DNA of 64,000 bases, taken from Nitrogeniibacter mangrovi. Its GTDB lineage: Bacteria > Pseudomonadota > Gammaproteobacteria > Burkholderiales > Rhodocyclaceae. The stretch lies in the NCBI RefSeq assembly GCF_010983895.1, contig NZ_CP048836.1, positions 2,108,001 through 2,172,000 on the forward strand, written 5' to 3'. The notes beneath the pieces are model-generated. The model saw only the letters and a list, made by a program, of their open reading frames with translations. It was not told the origin of the DNA and made no database searches. Below are positions 7,629 through 16,634 of the stretch, one piece after another (position 1 is the first letter of the stretch; the number at the start of each line of letters is the position of its first letter). The position numbers and the translations under genes are program-made.

Positions 7629-10600
7629 ATGGGGGACTACCGCACGCCGCCCGAAGCCCGGCCGGCGCGTATCAGACGCTGGCTGTGGCGGGTCGCCATC
7701 GCACTGGGCATCTATGCGGCGCTCGGTTTTCTGGCGCTGCCGGCGCTGATCGAATGGCAGCTGCCGCGTCAGGCGAGCGAAACGCTCGGTCGCACGGTCA
7801 CGCTGGGCAAGGCGCAGTTTAACCCCTTCCTGCTGCGGCTGCGGCTCGAACAACTGGCCGTCAAGGAAGCCGACGGGCAGGGCGACGCGGCCGCCGTCGA
7901 CGCCATCGAGACGCAGCTGCAGTGGCGCTCGATCATCCACTGGGGGCTGATCTTCTCGCGGCTCGACATCGACGCCCCGCGCTTCGTGTTCACCCGCCTC
8001 GACGCACACACCAGCAACTGGTCCGACGTGCTGGCGCGATTCAAGACGTCCTCACCCGAGCCGACGCCCAAAGACGACGGCCCGGCGCGCTTTTCGGTGA
8101 ACAACATCCGTATCGATGCCGGCCAGATCGACATCAACGATCGGCCGGCGGGGCTCACCCACACGGTGCGCGCGCTCAAGATCGGCATTCCGTTCATCTC
8201 GGGCTTCCCGGCGCAGGTGGAGCATTACGTCCAGCCCGAACTGTCGGCACTGATCAACGGCTCGCCGCTCGAGCTGCATGGCCGTACCCGACCGTTCACC
8301 AAGGATCTGGCCACCGACGTGGACATCACGCTCGCCCCCTTCGATGTGGCGCCGTATCTGGCCTATCTGCCCTATGACCCGGATTTCCGCCTCGCGAGCG
8401 GCCAACTCGCGCTCGATCTGCAGCTGGGCTTCGAACAGCCGGCCACCGGCGCGCCGCGGCTGACCCTCTCCGGCACCGCCACCGTGAGCGACCTGGCGAT
8501 CACCGACCGCGACGCCCGCGCCCTGGTGAGCGCCTCCCGGGTGACGGCCAAGCTGGCCGAGTACGACATCTTCGCGCAGCGGATGCATCTGGCCGACGTG
8601 GGCGTCGAGGCGCCGCAGGTCAACGTGGTCCGTTCGGCCGCAGGCAAGCTCAACCTGATGGCGCTCGCGCCGCCCCAGGCAGCCGGGCCGAAGACGGAAG
8701 CGCAGGCACCCCAGGCGGCACAAGGCGCGCCCTTCGTCCTGAGCCTCGACCGGTTCTCGGTCTCCGACGGGCAGGTGAGCATCGCCGACGCCATGGCCCC
8801 GGCCGGACCGTTCTCCACCACGCTGTCCGGCCTTGGTATCGAACTCACCGGGCTGGATACGGCATCGGCCACGCCGGCCCATCTCGTGCTCTCCGCGCAC
8901 AGCGACGCCGGGGAGACGCTGAGCCATGACGGCACGATACAGCTCGCGCCCTTCCAGGCAACGGGCGAAATCGACCTCGCGGCGCTGCCGGTGGTGCGCT
9001 ACCGACCCTATTTCGGCCAGGCGCTCCAGGGCGCGGCGGTACAGGGCGGCACCCTCGGCGCGCACGTCCCGTACCGCTTCGACGACACGGGCTTTGTCAT
9101 CAAGGACGCCACAGCCCGGCTCGATGCCTTCGCGCTGGCGCTGGACAACGCCAAGGCGGCCGCGATTTCACTCAAGCGCCTCGAGCTCGGCGGCGTCGAC
9201 GTCACCGCCGCGCCACTCGCGGTCAGCATCGCCAACGTGAATGCCACGGGCGGCACCGTGCGCCTGAACCGTGACCGCAACGGCGGCATCGACCTGGCCG
9301 GCATCGTGAAGCCGTCCGAGGCGTCCGAACCCGCCACCGCATCGGCCACCGCGCCGCCGGCCGTCCGGATCGGCCAGACCTCGCTGGAGGGCTGGACGAT
9401 CAGCGTCGCCGATCAGAGTGTCAGGCCCGTCGCCCGGCTCGAGGCCGGGCGGCTCAACGCCCGTGTCGGCGCCATCGACCTGGCGCATCCGGGCGCGATC
9501 AGCGTCGAATTGAGCACGGTGCTCAACCGCACCGGCTACCTGGCCATCAAGGGCAAGAGCCGGCTCGACACCTTCGACACCGCGCTGCGCGTGGACCTCA
9601 AGAAGCTCGATCTGCGCGCCTTCCGGGGGTACATCCCGCGCGCCAAGGCGATCGACATCCGTTCGGCGCAGGCCTCCGTCGCCGGACAGCTGACTCTGTC
9701 GAACCTGACATCCAACGCGCCGCGCATCCGTTATCGCGGCGATGCCGGCGTGGGCGAGCTCATCGCCCGGGACACGATCAACGACACCGACTTCCTGCGC
9801 TGGCAGGACTTCCGGCTCAAGGGCCTGGATGTGGACACCGCCCCCCTGTCGCTGGCGGTGGACGAGATCGATCTTGCCGATTTCTACTCGCGGCTGATTC
9901 TCGACGCGAAAGGGCGCCTCAATTTCCGCGAGCTGACCGGCGCCGAAGCCGACGCCGAGCCGCCCAAGGGCGAAGTCGCCAAGGCGGAGGTTCCGCCGCC
10001 GTCGGAGGCACTGCCGCCGATCCGGATCGGCAAGATCGCGGTCACCGGAGGCAACGTCCAGTACAGCGACCGTTTCGTGCGCCCCAACTACGACGCCAAC
10101 CTGACCGAAGTGTCCGGCACCCTGGAAGGCCTGTCGTCCTCGGCGGACAGCGTCGCCATCCTGTCGCTCAATGGCGCCATCGACCACGGCGCGCCGGTGG
10201 AGGTCACCGGGAAACTCAATCCCCTGCGTCAGGACCGCTATCTCGACATTCTCGCCACGGTGCGGGATTTCCAGCTGCCGACCATCTCCCCTTATTCGGG
10301 CAAGTACATCGGCTACGGGATCAGCAAGGGCAAGCTCTCGGCGGATCTGAACTACAAGGTCGAGGATCGTGTCCTGACCGCACAGAACAAGGTCCTGCTC
10401 GATCAGCTCACCTTTGGTGACAAGGTCGAGAGCAAGGATGCGGTGAATCTACCGGTGCAGCTCGCCGTGGCGCTGCTCAAGAACGGCCGCGGCGAGATCA
10501 ACCTGTCGGTGCCGGTCAGTGGCACCCTGGATGACCCCAAGTTCAGCGTCGGCGGCCTCGTCTGGCGAGCCTTCTTCAACCTCATCGTCAAGGCGGTGAC

Positions 10601-11195
10601 CTCGCCATTCGCCCTGATCGGCTCGATGTTCGGCGGCGGCGAGGAACTGGCCTATGTCGATTTCGCGCCGGGCTCGAGCCGGCTCGAGCCGACCGCCGTG
10701 AAGAAGCTGGAAACCCTGGCCAAGGCGCTGACCGAACGCCCCGCGCTCAAGATCGAAATGACCGGGCGCACCGATCCGGCGGCGGACGAGCGTGGCCTGC
10801 GCCAGCACTGGCTCGACGATCGCATGCGCGAAGTGATCCGCGAGGAACTGATCGACGCCGGCAAGCCGCCGGCGTCCCTCGAGTCCATCGAGATCCCCGC
10901 CGAGCGGCGCGATGCGCTGTTGAAGGACGCCTATGACGAAGCCGACATCAAGAAGCCCCGCAACCTCATCGGTTTCGCCAAGACGATTCCGGCCGAGCAG
11001 ATGCGCGCACTGATGCTCGCCAGCGCCCCCGTCACGGCCGAAACCGTCGCCGCGCTCGGCAAGCATCGCGCCCAGGCGGTGCGCGACTGGCTGGTGGGCA
11101 CCGGCAAGATCAACGCTGCGCGCATTTTCCTCGTGGCCCCCAAGGGCGGCAACGCCGACAAGGCCCAGCCCCGGGTCGATTTTTCCCTCAAGTAA
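7629..11195 (+). CDS. DUF748 (AsmA-like) giant envelope protein
   Basis: A 1188-residue protein with one N-terminal membrane anchor (about residues 19-40, [21 protein letters not shown]) and a very long repetitive beta-strand body rich in D-x-A-x-L patterns. This is the AsmA-like repeat architecture that forms a lipid-binding groove across the periplasm. Near residue 1005 it enters the conserved [15 protein letters not shown] segment, which resembles the opening of OmpA-like domains and is typical for DUF748 proteins. AsmA-like proteins are implicated in phospholipid transport to the outer membrane; whether this member does so is inference. The pterin dehydratase gene follows after 14 nt. Confidence 0.85.
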   Translation: MGDYRTPPEARPARIRRWLWRVAIALGIYAALGFLALPALIEWQLPRQASETLGRTVTLGKAQFNPFLLRLRLEQLAVKEADGQGDAAAVDAIETQLQWRSIIHWGLIFSRLDIDAPRFVFTRLDAHTSNWSDVLARFKTSSPEPTPKDDGPARFSVNNIRIDAGQIDINDRPAGLTHTVRALKIGIPFISGFPAQVEHYVQPELSALINGSPLELHGRTRPFTKDLATDVDITLAPFDVAPYLAYLPYDPDFRLASGQLALDLQLGFEQPATGAPRLTLSGTATVSDLAITDRDARALVSASRVTAKLAEYDIFAQRMHLADVGVEAPQVNVVRSAAGKLNLMALAPPQAAGPKTEAQAPQAAQGAPFVLSLDRFSVSDGQVSIADAMAPAGPFSTTLSGLGIELTGLDTASATPAHLVLSAHSDAGETLSHDGTIQLAPFQATGEIDLAALPVVRYRPYFGQALQGAAVQGGTLGAHVPYRFDDTGFVIKDATARLDAFALALDNAKAAAISLKRLELGGVDVTAAPLAVSIANVNATGGTVRLNRDRNGGIDLAGIVKPSEASEPATASATAPPAVRIGQTSLEGWTISVADQSVRPVARLEAGRLNARVGAIDLAHPGAISVELSTVLNRTGYLAIKGKSRLDTFDTALRVDLKKLDLRAFRGYIPRAKAIDIRSAQASVAGQLTLSNLTSNAPRIRYRGDAGVGELIARDTINDTDFLRWQDFRLKGLDVDTAPLSLAVDEIDLADFYSRLILDAKGRLNFRELTGAEADAEPPKGEVAKAEVPPPSEALPPIRIGKIAVTGGNVQYSDRFVRPNYDANLTEVSGTLEGLSSSADSVAILSLNGAIDHGAPVEVTGKLNPLRQDRYLDILATVRDFQLPTISPYSGKYIGYGISKGKLSADLNYKVEDRVLTAQNKVLLDQLTFGDKVESKDAVNLPVQLAVALLKNGRGEINLSVPVSGTLDDPKFSVGGLVWRAFFNLIVKAVTSPFALIGSMFGGGEELAYVDFAPGSSRLEPTAVKKLETLAKALTERPALKIEMTGRTDPAADERGLRQHWLDDRMREVIREELIDAGKPPASLESIEIPAERRDALLKDAYDEADIKKPRNLIGFAKTIPAEQMRALMLASAPVTAETVAALGKHRAQAVRDWLVGTGKINAARIFLVAPKGGNADKAQPRVDFSLK

Positions 11196-11209
11196 GACGG
11201 AGCAGACCG

Positions 11210-11500
11210 ATGAGCAAGAAACTGACCGGTGATGTGCTGACCCAGAACCTGGCGGCGCTCGAAGGCTGGCACCTGAATGCGGACGGCAGCGCCATCAGCC
11301 ACAGCTTCCGCTTCGCGGACTTCAACGCGGCTTTCGGTTTCATGAGCCGCATCGCGCTCATGGCCGAACGACTCGATCACCACCCCGACTGGCACAACGT
11401 CTACAACACCGTGAATATCACCCTGTCGACCCACGACGTGGGCGGCCTGAGCGACAAGGACATGGTGCTCGCCCGCTTCATCTCTTCGCTCGCTGCATGA
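11210..11500 (+). CDS. phhB: 4a-hydroxytetrahydrobiopterin dehydratase (pterin-4a-carbinolamine dehydratase)
   Basis: A 96-residue protein matching the PCD/PhhB family over its full length. It has the active-site histidine cluster [11 protein letters not shown] and the conserved C-terminal [13 protein letters not shown]. The enzyme dehydrates 4a-hydroxytetrahydrobiopterin, recycling the cofactor of aromatic amino acid hydroxylases. No phenylalanine hydroxylase gene is in this window. Stand-alone PCDs in bacteria have also been linked to molybdopterin biology, so the role here is open. Confidence 0.92.
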   Translation: MSKKLTGDVLTQNLAALEGWHLNADGSAISHSFRFADFNAAFGFMSRIALMAERLDHHPDWHNVYNTVNITLSTHDVGGLSDKDMVLARFISSLAA

Positions 11501-11636
11501 CCGACGAAGGTGGGCAGGCGCTTTATTGCGCTGCGCCATGTTCTCGCCCGCCGCCAGTGCTATGCTCCTGCACCGACGCACCATCACTTCAGTACCCGGA
11601 TCAGAACAATCATATCGGGGTCAGGCAGGAGAACCG

Positions 11637-12494
11637 ATGAAGCAGATGGACTGGCGCCCGTTTCCCTATGGAGACCGGGCGTATCGCTACGCGGGATCCG
11701 CGTTGTCCGAGCAATGGAGTCGACTGCACCGGGGCGATCGGGAGCCATTCCCCGATCCGGAACGGGTTGCCGAACGGATCAATCGATGCGGACGGGCACT
11801 GGTCATCGACACCGACCCGAACCGGCTCGCCAACGGGCTGCAGTCGGCCTGGCGGGATTACCACGCGGGCGACTTCGGCACCGCCATCCGCACCGCCCAG
11901 GCACTCGGTCCGATCGGCGCTGTGGTGGCGGCTCGGGCGCAGATTGCCTACGCCACCTATCTGGAGAACAACGACCGTGAAGCGCTCGCCCTGCTGTGTG
12001 CCGCGGCGCGTCTTTGCGAGGATCTGACCCACATCGACCCGGGCTGCGCGAATGCCTGGTTCCTGCACGCGCTTGCGCTCGGTCGTTACAGCCAACGCAT
12101 CTCGGTGGTCAAGGCGCTTGCCCGCGGGCTCGGCGGCAAGATTCACCACAGCCTGAACACCGCCCTCGCACTCGAACCGAGCCACGCCGCCGCCTATGCC
12201 ACGCTGGGCGTCTATCACTTCGAAGTGATCGACAAGGTCGGCACGGTGGTCGGCCGGGTCACCCATGGCGCCAGCCGGGAAGCGGGCCTGCGGTGCTTCG
12301 AAAAGGCGCTCTCGCTCGATCCCGACAGTCCCGTCACCCGCATGGAGTTCGCCCACGTGCTGTCGATGGGACGGCGTCACGACAACGAACAGGCGGTGGA
12401 ACACAACATGACCGCTGCCGCCACCTGCCAGCCTTTCGACGCACTCGCCCGCCTCGACGTCGAACGCGCCCGCACCGCTTTGAGCAGCGTCTGA
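11637..12494 (+). CDS. TPR-like helical repeat protein of unknown function
   Basis: A 285-residue soluble protein. From about residue 65 onward it is a series of Ala-rich helical pairs (AARAQIAYATYLENNDREAL, HIDPGCANAWFLHALALGRY, LEPSHAAAYATLGVYHFE, LSLDPDSPVTRMEFAHVL) with tetratricopeptide-repeat spacing, implying protein binding. No signal peptide or catalytic motif is seen. The ATG at 11637 was chosen because AGGAG lies just upstream at suitable spacing; earlier in-frame starts lack one. A bidirectional terminator follows directly. Confidence 0.7.
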   Translation: MKQMDWRPFPYGDRAYRYAGSALSEQWSRLHRGDREPFPDPERVAERINRCGRALVIDTDPNRLANGLQSAWRDYHAGDFGTAIRTAQALGPIGAVVAARAQIAYATYLENNDREALALLCAAARLCEDLTHIDPGCANAWFLHALALGRYSQRISVVKALARGLGGKIHHSLNTALALEPSHAAAYATLGVYHFEVIDKVGTVVGRVTHGASREAGLRCFEKALSLDPDSPVTRMEFAHVLSMGRRHDNEQAVEHNMTAAATCQPFDALARLDVERARTALSSV

Positions 12495-12510
12495 GCGCTC
12501 GGCGCCCACA

Positions 12511-12541
12511 AAAAAACCGGCGTCGAAACGCCGGTTTTTTT
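12511..12541. terminator. Bidirectional rho-independent terminator
   Basis: ACCGGCGT-CGAA-ACGCCGGT hairpin (stem 12516-12535) flanked by six As on the left and seven Ts on the right. It lies between the convergent genes ending at 12494 and 12563, so it can terminate both. Confidence 0.88.
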
Positions 12542-12562
12542 GATCTCCGCGAGACCTCCCGA

Positions 12563-13834
12563 TCACACCGCGGCCAGCGCCTGCTCCAGATCGGCCAGGA
12601 TGTCGTCCACATGCTCGATGCCGATCGACAGGCGGACCATATCCTCGCTGACGCCGGCCTTTTCGAGTTCCGCCGGCGAGAGTTGCCGGTGTGTCGTGCT
12701 CGCCGGGTGGCAGGCCAGTGACTTGGCGTCGCCGATATTGACCAGCCGCGTCACCAGCTGCAGTGCATCCTGGAAACGTCCGCCGGCCTCGCGCCCGCCC
12801 TTGACTCCGAAGGACAGGATGCCCGACGCCCGGCCGCCCATGTATTTGGCCACCAGCGCATGGTCGGCATGGTCCGGCAGGCCGGCGTAGCGCACCCACT
12901 CGACCTTGTCATGCCCTTGCAGGAATTCAGCGACACGGACCGCGTTCTCGCAGATCCGGTCCATGCGCAGGGCGACCGTCTCGATTCCCTGCAGAATCAG
13001 AAAGGCGTTGAACGGGCTCATGGCGGCGCCGGTGTTGCGCAGCGGCACGACGCGTGCGCGCCCGATGAATGCCGCCGGCCCGAGCGCCTCGGTGTAGACG
13101 ACCCCGTGGTAGGAAGGGTCGGGTTCGTTCAGCCGGCGGAAGCGGGCCTTGTGCTCCGCCCACGGGAACTTGCCCGAATCGACGATCATGCCGCCGATGG
13201 AATTGCCATGGCCGCCCAGGTACTTGGTGAGCGAATGGACCACGATGTCGGCGCCATGCTCGATCGGTCGGCACAGGTAGGGCGTCGGCACCGTGTTGTC
13301 CACGATCAGCGGCACCCCGTGTCGATGGGCGATGTCGGCCAGCTTTTCGAAATCGGTGACGTTGCCCAGCGGATTTCCGACCGACTCGCAGAAGATCGCC
13401 CGCGTCCGGTCGTCGATCAGGCGTTCGAAGGCATCCGGATCGCGATAGTCGGCGAAGCGCGTCTGGATGCCCATCTGCGGCAGGGTATGGGCGAACAGGT
13501 TGTAGGTGCCCCCGTACAGGGTCGAGGCCGACACGATGTTGTCGCCCACTTCGGCGATGGTCTGGATCGCGTAAGTGATCGCGGCCATCCCCGAGGCCAG
13601 CGCCAGCCCCGCGATACCCCCTTCCATGGCCGCCACGCGCGCCTCGAGCACGGCGTTGGTCGGGTTCATGATCCGGGTGTAGATGTTCCCCTCGACTTTC
13701 AGATCGAACAGGTCGGCACCGTGCTGGGTGTCGTTGAACGCATACGAGGTCGTCTGGTAGATCGGCACGGCAACCGCATTGGTGGTCGGGTCGGGCGAAT
13801 AGCCGCCATGGACGGCCAGCGTTTCGAGCTTCAT
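12563..13834 (-). CDS. metY: O-acetylhomoserine aminocarboxypropyltransferase (sulfhydrylase)
   Basis: A 423-residue PLP enzyme of the Cys/Met metabolism family. The PLP lysine is K204 in HSLTKYLGGHG, and the phosphate-binding SGMAAITYA lies around residue 82. The N-terminal LETLAVHGGY and the length distinguish MetY (O-acetylhomoserine plus sulfide to homocysteine) from the shorter MetB/MetZ enzymes. It acts in direct sulfhydrylation for methionine synthesis. GGAGATGA lies just upstream of ATG 13834. I recognise no SAM or SAH riboswitch in the leader. Confidence 0.92.
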   Translation of the reverse strand: MKLETLAVHGGYSPDPTTNAVAVPIYQTTSYAFNDTQHGADLFDLKVEGNIYTRIMNPTNAVLEARVAAMEGGIAGLALASGMAAITYAIQTIAEVGDNIVSASTLYGGTYNLFAHTLPQMGIQTRFADYRDPDAFERLIDDRTRAIFCESVGNPLGNVTDFEKLADIAHRHGVPLIVDNTVPTPYLCRPIEHGADIVVHSLTKYLGGHGNSIGGMIVDSGKFPWAEHKARFRRLNEPDPSYHGVVYTEALGPAAFIGRARVVPLRNTGAAMSPFNAFLILQGIETVALRMDRICENAVRVAEFLQGHDKVEWVRYAGLPDHADHALVAKYMGGRASGILSFGVKGGREAGGRFQDALQLVTRLVNIGDAKSLACHPASTTHRQLSPAELEKAGVSEDMVRLSIGIEHVDDILADLEQALAAV

Positions 13835-14198
13835 CGAGTCATCTCCTCAGCGTTGTTCTTGATGGATGCACGCCCGCTTCGACACCCGGGCGACGTCGGC
13901 GCTGCCGGCCAATCGGCCACGGGCGGTCGTGTGACCGGGGCGAGGTGGAAGGCAGTATAGCGCGTCGCCGGGCGCGCGAGTTCCGACGAACGGCGGAAGG
14001 CGCTAGAGCGCCGTGGTCATGCGAACCGGGTCGAATTCGTCAAAATCGGTTACACAGGCATGGCCGCCGATGGGCTGTTTTTCATTGACCGTGACTTATT
14101 ACCGGTCTAAACCAAAATTCTAAAAGCTAAAAATGTCCAATGCGCCGCGCATGCCATGAGCATCGGCATCTCCACGGTGCTTTACGACGGAGGAGTCC
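13835..14198. other. 364-nt intergenic region between divergent genes
   Basis: The region holds the metY leader on the minus strand and the promoter of the Cys-rich hypothetical gene on the plus strand. The part near 14085-14135 is strikingly AT-rich for this genome. I find no convincing ORF and no structured RNA I can name. Confidence 0.6.
14085..14113 (+). promoter_or_regulatory. Possible sigma-70 promoter for the Cys-rich hypothetical gene
   Basis: TTGACC at 14085-14090 and TAAACC at 14108-14113 are separated by 17 nt, inside an AT-rich patch. The -35 element is good and the -10 element is poor. Confidence 0.35.
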
Positions 14199-14546
14199 AT
14201 GATCGCTTCCACCGAACAACGGGCGGGGTGGCTCGATATCGCCGCCGCACCAATCTGGCAAGGGCGTCAGGCCAAGGTGTGCATCCACGCCGTATGTCTT
14301 CACGATTGCACCTGCCACGCGATTTCCCTCAATGGCCGCTGGGTCTGCTCCACCGATGGCAGCCTGAGCATTTTCCAGACCCATGAATCCGCGGAGCACT
14401 TTCTCGAGCTGGCCCATGTGAGCTGCTACGAGGACGGCGAAGCGGCGGAGCTGGCGCCCGAATGCGACGCCCACATGCAGTGCATCAGCTTCCAGCAGAA
14501 GTCCGGTCTCGGCCCGTGTCGCGCCGCCTGCGCCGAGTCCCACTGA
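14199..14546 (+). CDS. Cysteine-rich hypothetical protein
   Basis: A 115-residue protein I do not recognise. It carries nine cysteines, including CLHDCTC in the first half, one in WVCSTD, one in VSCYED, and CDAHMQC and CRAAC near the C-terminus. Several histidines suggest possible metal binding. There is no signal peptide or membrane helix. A strong Shine-Dalgarno (GGAGGAG) sits 6 nt before ATG 14199, and an AT-rich promoter-like region lies upstream, which supports real expression. It converges with the macro-domain gene across a 31-bp inverted repeat. No function can be assigned. Confidence 0.65.
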   Translation: MIASTEQRAGWLDIAAAPIWQGRQAKVCIHAVCLHDCTCHAISLNGRWVCSTDGSLSIFQTHESAEHFLELAHVSCYEDGEAAELAPECDAHMQCISFQQKSGLGPCRAACAESH

Positions 14547-14570
14547 GCGAATAGTCCATCCTTGAAGCGT

Positions 14571-14601
14571 CGATGGCCGAATCTTCAAGATTCGGCCATC
14601 G
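14571..14601. repeat. Perfect 31-bp inverted repeat at the convergent 3' ends
   Basis: A 15-bp left arm (14571-14585) and its exact reverse complement (14587-14601) flank a single C at 14586. The repeat overlaps the stop codon of the macro-domain gene and lies 24 nt beyond the Cys-rich gene. Neither side has a strong T run, so it may be a transcript-end hairpin rather than a classical terminator. Confidence 0.8.
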
Positions 14602-15102
14602 CCTTTTCCAGCACCCGTACCATCGTCGGATCGAACGCCACCAGGTCGATCCGCTCGAGGTCAGGGTGCGTTGCAAGCGCCTGGCGGCACTGGACGACGG
14701 CGATGGCGGCCGCGGCCTCGGGCGGGTAACCATAGACACCGCAGCTGATCGCGGGAAACGCCATGGTCGCGAGCCGGTGCTCGGCCGCCAGGGCGCAGCT
14801 GTTCCGGTAGCAGGCCGCGAGCAGATCCGCCTCGCCGGCGTTTCCGCCGCGCCACACCGGACCGACCGTGTGGATGATCCAGCGTGCGGGCAACGAAAAT
14901 CCGGGCGTGATCTTGGCCTCGCCGGTGGCGCATCCACCCAGTGTCCGGCAGTGGGCGAGCAACTCCGGGCCGGCGGCGCGATGAATCGCGCCATCGACGC
15001 CCCCCCCCCAAGCAGGCTGTTATTGGCGGCATTGACGATCGCATCGACGGCGAGCATCGTGATGTCCGCCTGACGCACAATCAAGCCGCTTGCCGAGCTC
15101 AT
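14585..15102 (-). pseudogene. Macro-domain ADP-ribose hydrolase (YmdB-like), frameshifted in a G tract
   Basis: The N-terminal part from ATG 15102 (LIVRQADITMLAVDAIVNAAN) and the C-terminal part ([21 protein letters not shown] through [14 protein letters not shown]-type sequence to the stop at 14585) together make one YmdB-like macro domain. The family binds ADP-ribose and deacylates O-acetyl-ADP-ribose. The break lies in the loop that should read [12 protein letters not shown], encoded by a run of ten Gs on the coding strand (15000-15009); eleven would restore frame. The span of 518 nt is one short of 173 codons. Unrepaired, the product loses the second half of the binding site. Sequencing error or true tract-length variation are both possible. 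Confidence 0.85.
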
Positions 15103-15172
15103 CGTTTCGATTCCGTTGTTCCCGGCGCAACCAGCGGAACCGGCTGTCATCAGGCAGCGGGAGCCGGTGCGC

Positions 15173-15194
15173 TACAATCGGTCACTATAGACCG
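15173..15194 (+). promoter_or_regulatory. Candidate promoter/operator of the parA-like operon
   Basis: TACAAT (15173-15178) resembles a -10 element. It abuts a dyad, TCGGTC-N6-GACCGA (15178-15195), 20 nt before the parA-like start. ParA-type operons are often autoregulated, so this is a reasonable operator, but no -35 box stands out. Confidence 0.3.
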
Positions 15195-15214
15195 AAATCA
15201 GCAAGGATTCCTCG

Positions 15215-15883
15215 ATGGCCCGTGCGCCTGTCATCACCCTGGTGTCGCAAAAGGGCGGGGCTGGAAAGTCCACCCTCACCATGCAACTGGCCGCCGGCCT
15301 GGCGCGACACGGCAAGCAGGTGGAGATCGGCGATCTGGACGCACAGGAATCGGCCACCCGCTGGGCGGCTGCGGCGCCGACCGACGCACCGTTTCCGGCA
15401 CGAGTGCATGCCTTCACCGGCGATCCGCACGAGTTGCCTGCCAAGCTGGAAAAATGGTGCAGGCGCGCCGATGTGGTGTTGCTCGACTGCCCGCCGGCGC
15501 TCGACCATCCGCGCACCCTGGCGGCACTCAATCACACCGATCTGGCGATCATTCCGGTGGTGCCGAGCCCGACCGATCTGTGGTCGACCCGCGCCATCGA
15601 ACGACTGATCGTCGAGCGCCAGCAGCAACGGCCGCAGCTGCGCGCCGTGCTGGTCGCCAACCGGGTGACGCGCACGGCGCTGGCGGCCGATGTCATCGAG
15701 GTCATGCGCACGTTCCGGCTCCCGATCCTGTCCGCCGCCCTGGGCCAACGCAACGCCTATGCCCAGAGCGCGGCGATCGGCGGCTCGGTGTTCGATCTGG
15801 GCAGCGCTGCGCAGGTCGCCCAGATCGAAGTGCAGCGCCTGGTCGACGCCGTGCGCAAACGTTTAGGGGAGAGCACACCGTAA
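15215..15883 (+). CDS. ParA-family partition ATPase
   Basis: A 222-residue deviant-Walker ATPase: KGGAGKST at residues 13-20 carries the signature lysine, LLDCPP forms Walker B around residue 92, and IGDLDAQESATRWA is the switch region. The size and lack of an N-terminal helix-turn-helix match orphan ParA/MipZ-like proteins that position chromosomes, plasmids or protein clusters. Its stop overlaps the start of the ribbon-helix-helix gene (TAATG), indicating translational coupling. The chromosome's main parAB pair is usually elsewhere near the origin, so this is probably an accessory positioning system. Confidence 0.88.
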   Translation: MARAPVITLVSQKGGAGKSTLTMQLAAGLARHGKQVEIGDLDAQESATRWAAAAPTDAPFPARVHAFTGDPHELPAKLEKWCRRADVVLLDCPPALDHPRTLAALNHTDLAIIPVVPSPTDLWSTRAIERLIVERQQQRPQLRAVLVANRVTRTALAADVIEVMRTFRLPILSAALGQRNAYAQSAAIGGSVFDLGSAAQVAQIEVQRLVDAVRKRLGESTP

Positions 15884-16242
15884 TGCGTGATCGAATCAAG
15901 GATGCGCTGCGCGCCAGCATCGACACCGAGGACGCCGCCGTCGAGAAGCGCCTCGCGACCGGCGGGGACAAGCGCAAGCGCGCCGTGAAACAGGCCGTCA
16001 AGGCGGCGCGGCGCCAGGCGGAAGAAGCGACCACGACGGTCGACGCGGCCAAGCCGCTGGAGGTGACACTCTCGTCGGACGAGGCGGCGGCCCTCAAGCG
16101 GCTCCGGTCGCAGTTGCGCGATCAGGGCCATGGGGTCAGCAAGGGCGAGCTGATCCGGATCGCCGTCGCGCTGCTCGCCGAGCAAAGCGACGAGACCGTG
16201 GCCACGCTGCTGGCCGCGCTGCCGAAACTGGCGCCACACTGA
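15883..16242 (+). CDS. Ribbon-helix-helix-like partner protein of the ParA homologue
   Basis: A 119-residue, very basic protein. The N-terminal half (residues 1-60) is a Lys/Arg/Ala-rich helix likely to bind nucleic acid or the ATPase. Residues about 64-105 (LEVTLSSDEAAALKRLR, then VSKGELIRIAVALL) have the strand-helix-helix pattern of ribbon-helix-helix DNA-binding domains, as in small partition partners. The start codon overlaps the parA-like stop by one base. DNA binding is inferred from pattern only. Confidence 0.65.
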   Translation: MRDRIKDALRASIDTEDAAVEKRLATGGDKRKRAVKQAVKAARRQAEEATTTVDAAKPLEVTLSSDEAAALKRLRSQLRDQGHGVSKGELIRIAVALLAEQSDETVATLLAALPKLAPH

Positions 16243-16264
16243 CGCCATCGACGGAAAGGCACAC

Positions 16265-16627
16265 ATGAAACGCAACTCGCGCGGGGGGCTGGTCTATTCG
16301 ACCGAAGTCGGACGCACCTGCCCCCGATGCCGCCAGGCCATCGACGCCTGTACCTGCGGGGCGCCAGTCGAACCCACCGCAGCGGCCGGCACGCCGGTGC
16401 GCGTACAGCGCGATCGCAAGGGGCGCGCGGGCAAGACGGTGACCGTGATCAGCGACATTCCGCTGCCTGCCCTCGGCCTGGCCAGACTGTGCCAGACACT
16501 CAAGGCGCGGTGCGGTGCAGGCGGCACCGTGAAGGGCAACACGATCGAGGTCCAGGGTGACCACATGGACACGGTGGTCACCGTGCTCGAAGCCGAGGGT
16601 TTCCGGGTCAAGCGCGTGGGGGGCTGA
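16265..16627 (+). CDS. yciH: Sui1/YciH-family translation initiation factor-like protein
   Basis: A 120-residue protein. An N-terminal segment with two cysteine pairs (CPRCRQAIDACTCG, residues 19-32) could bind a metal. The Sui1 domain (about 50-118) carries the conserved RKGRAGKTVTVI, CGAGGTVKG and GFRVKRVGG segments. Sui1/eIF1 homologues bind the small ribosomal subunit and affect start-codon choice; the role of bacterial YciH is only partly known. It follows the ParA/RHH pair by 22 nt, suggesting co-transcription. Gene symbol follows E. coli usage. Confidence 0.88.
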   Translation: MKRNSRGGLVYSTEVGRTCPRCRQAIDACTCGAPVEPTAAAGTPVRVQRDRKGRAGKTVTVISDIPLPALGLARLCQTLKARCGAGGTVKGNTIEVQGDHMDTVVTVLEAEGFRVKRVGG

Positions 16628-16634
16628 GCGCCGC

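Noticed and set aside
13835-14198. SAM or SAH riboswitch in the metY leader
   Set aside because: No conserved core that I can recognise; absence is not proven without a covariance search.
15000-15009. Programmed ribosomal frameshifting in the macro-domain gene
   Set aside because: A homopolymer indel explains the data more simply, and two other genes show the same lesion type.
15173-15195. parS centromere next to the ParA-like gene
   Set aside because: The dyad does not match the chromosomal parS consensus, and no ParB gene is present; kept only as a possible operator.
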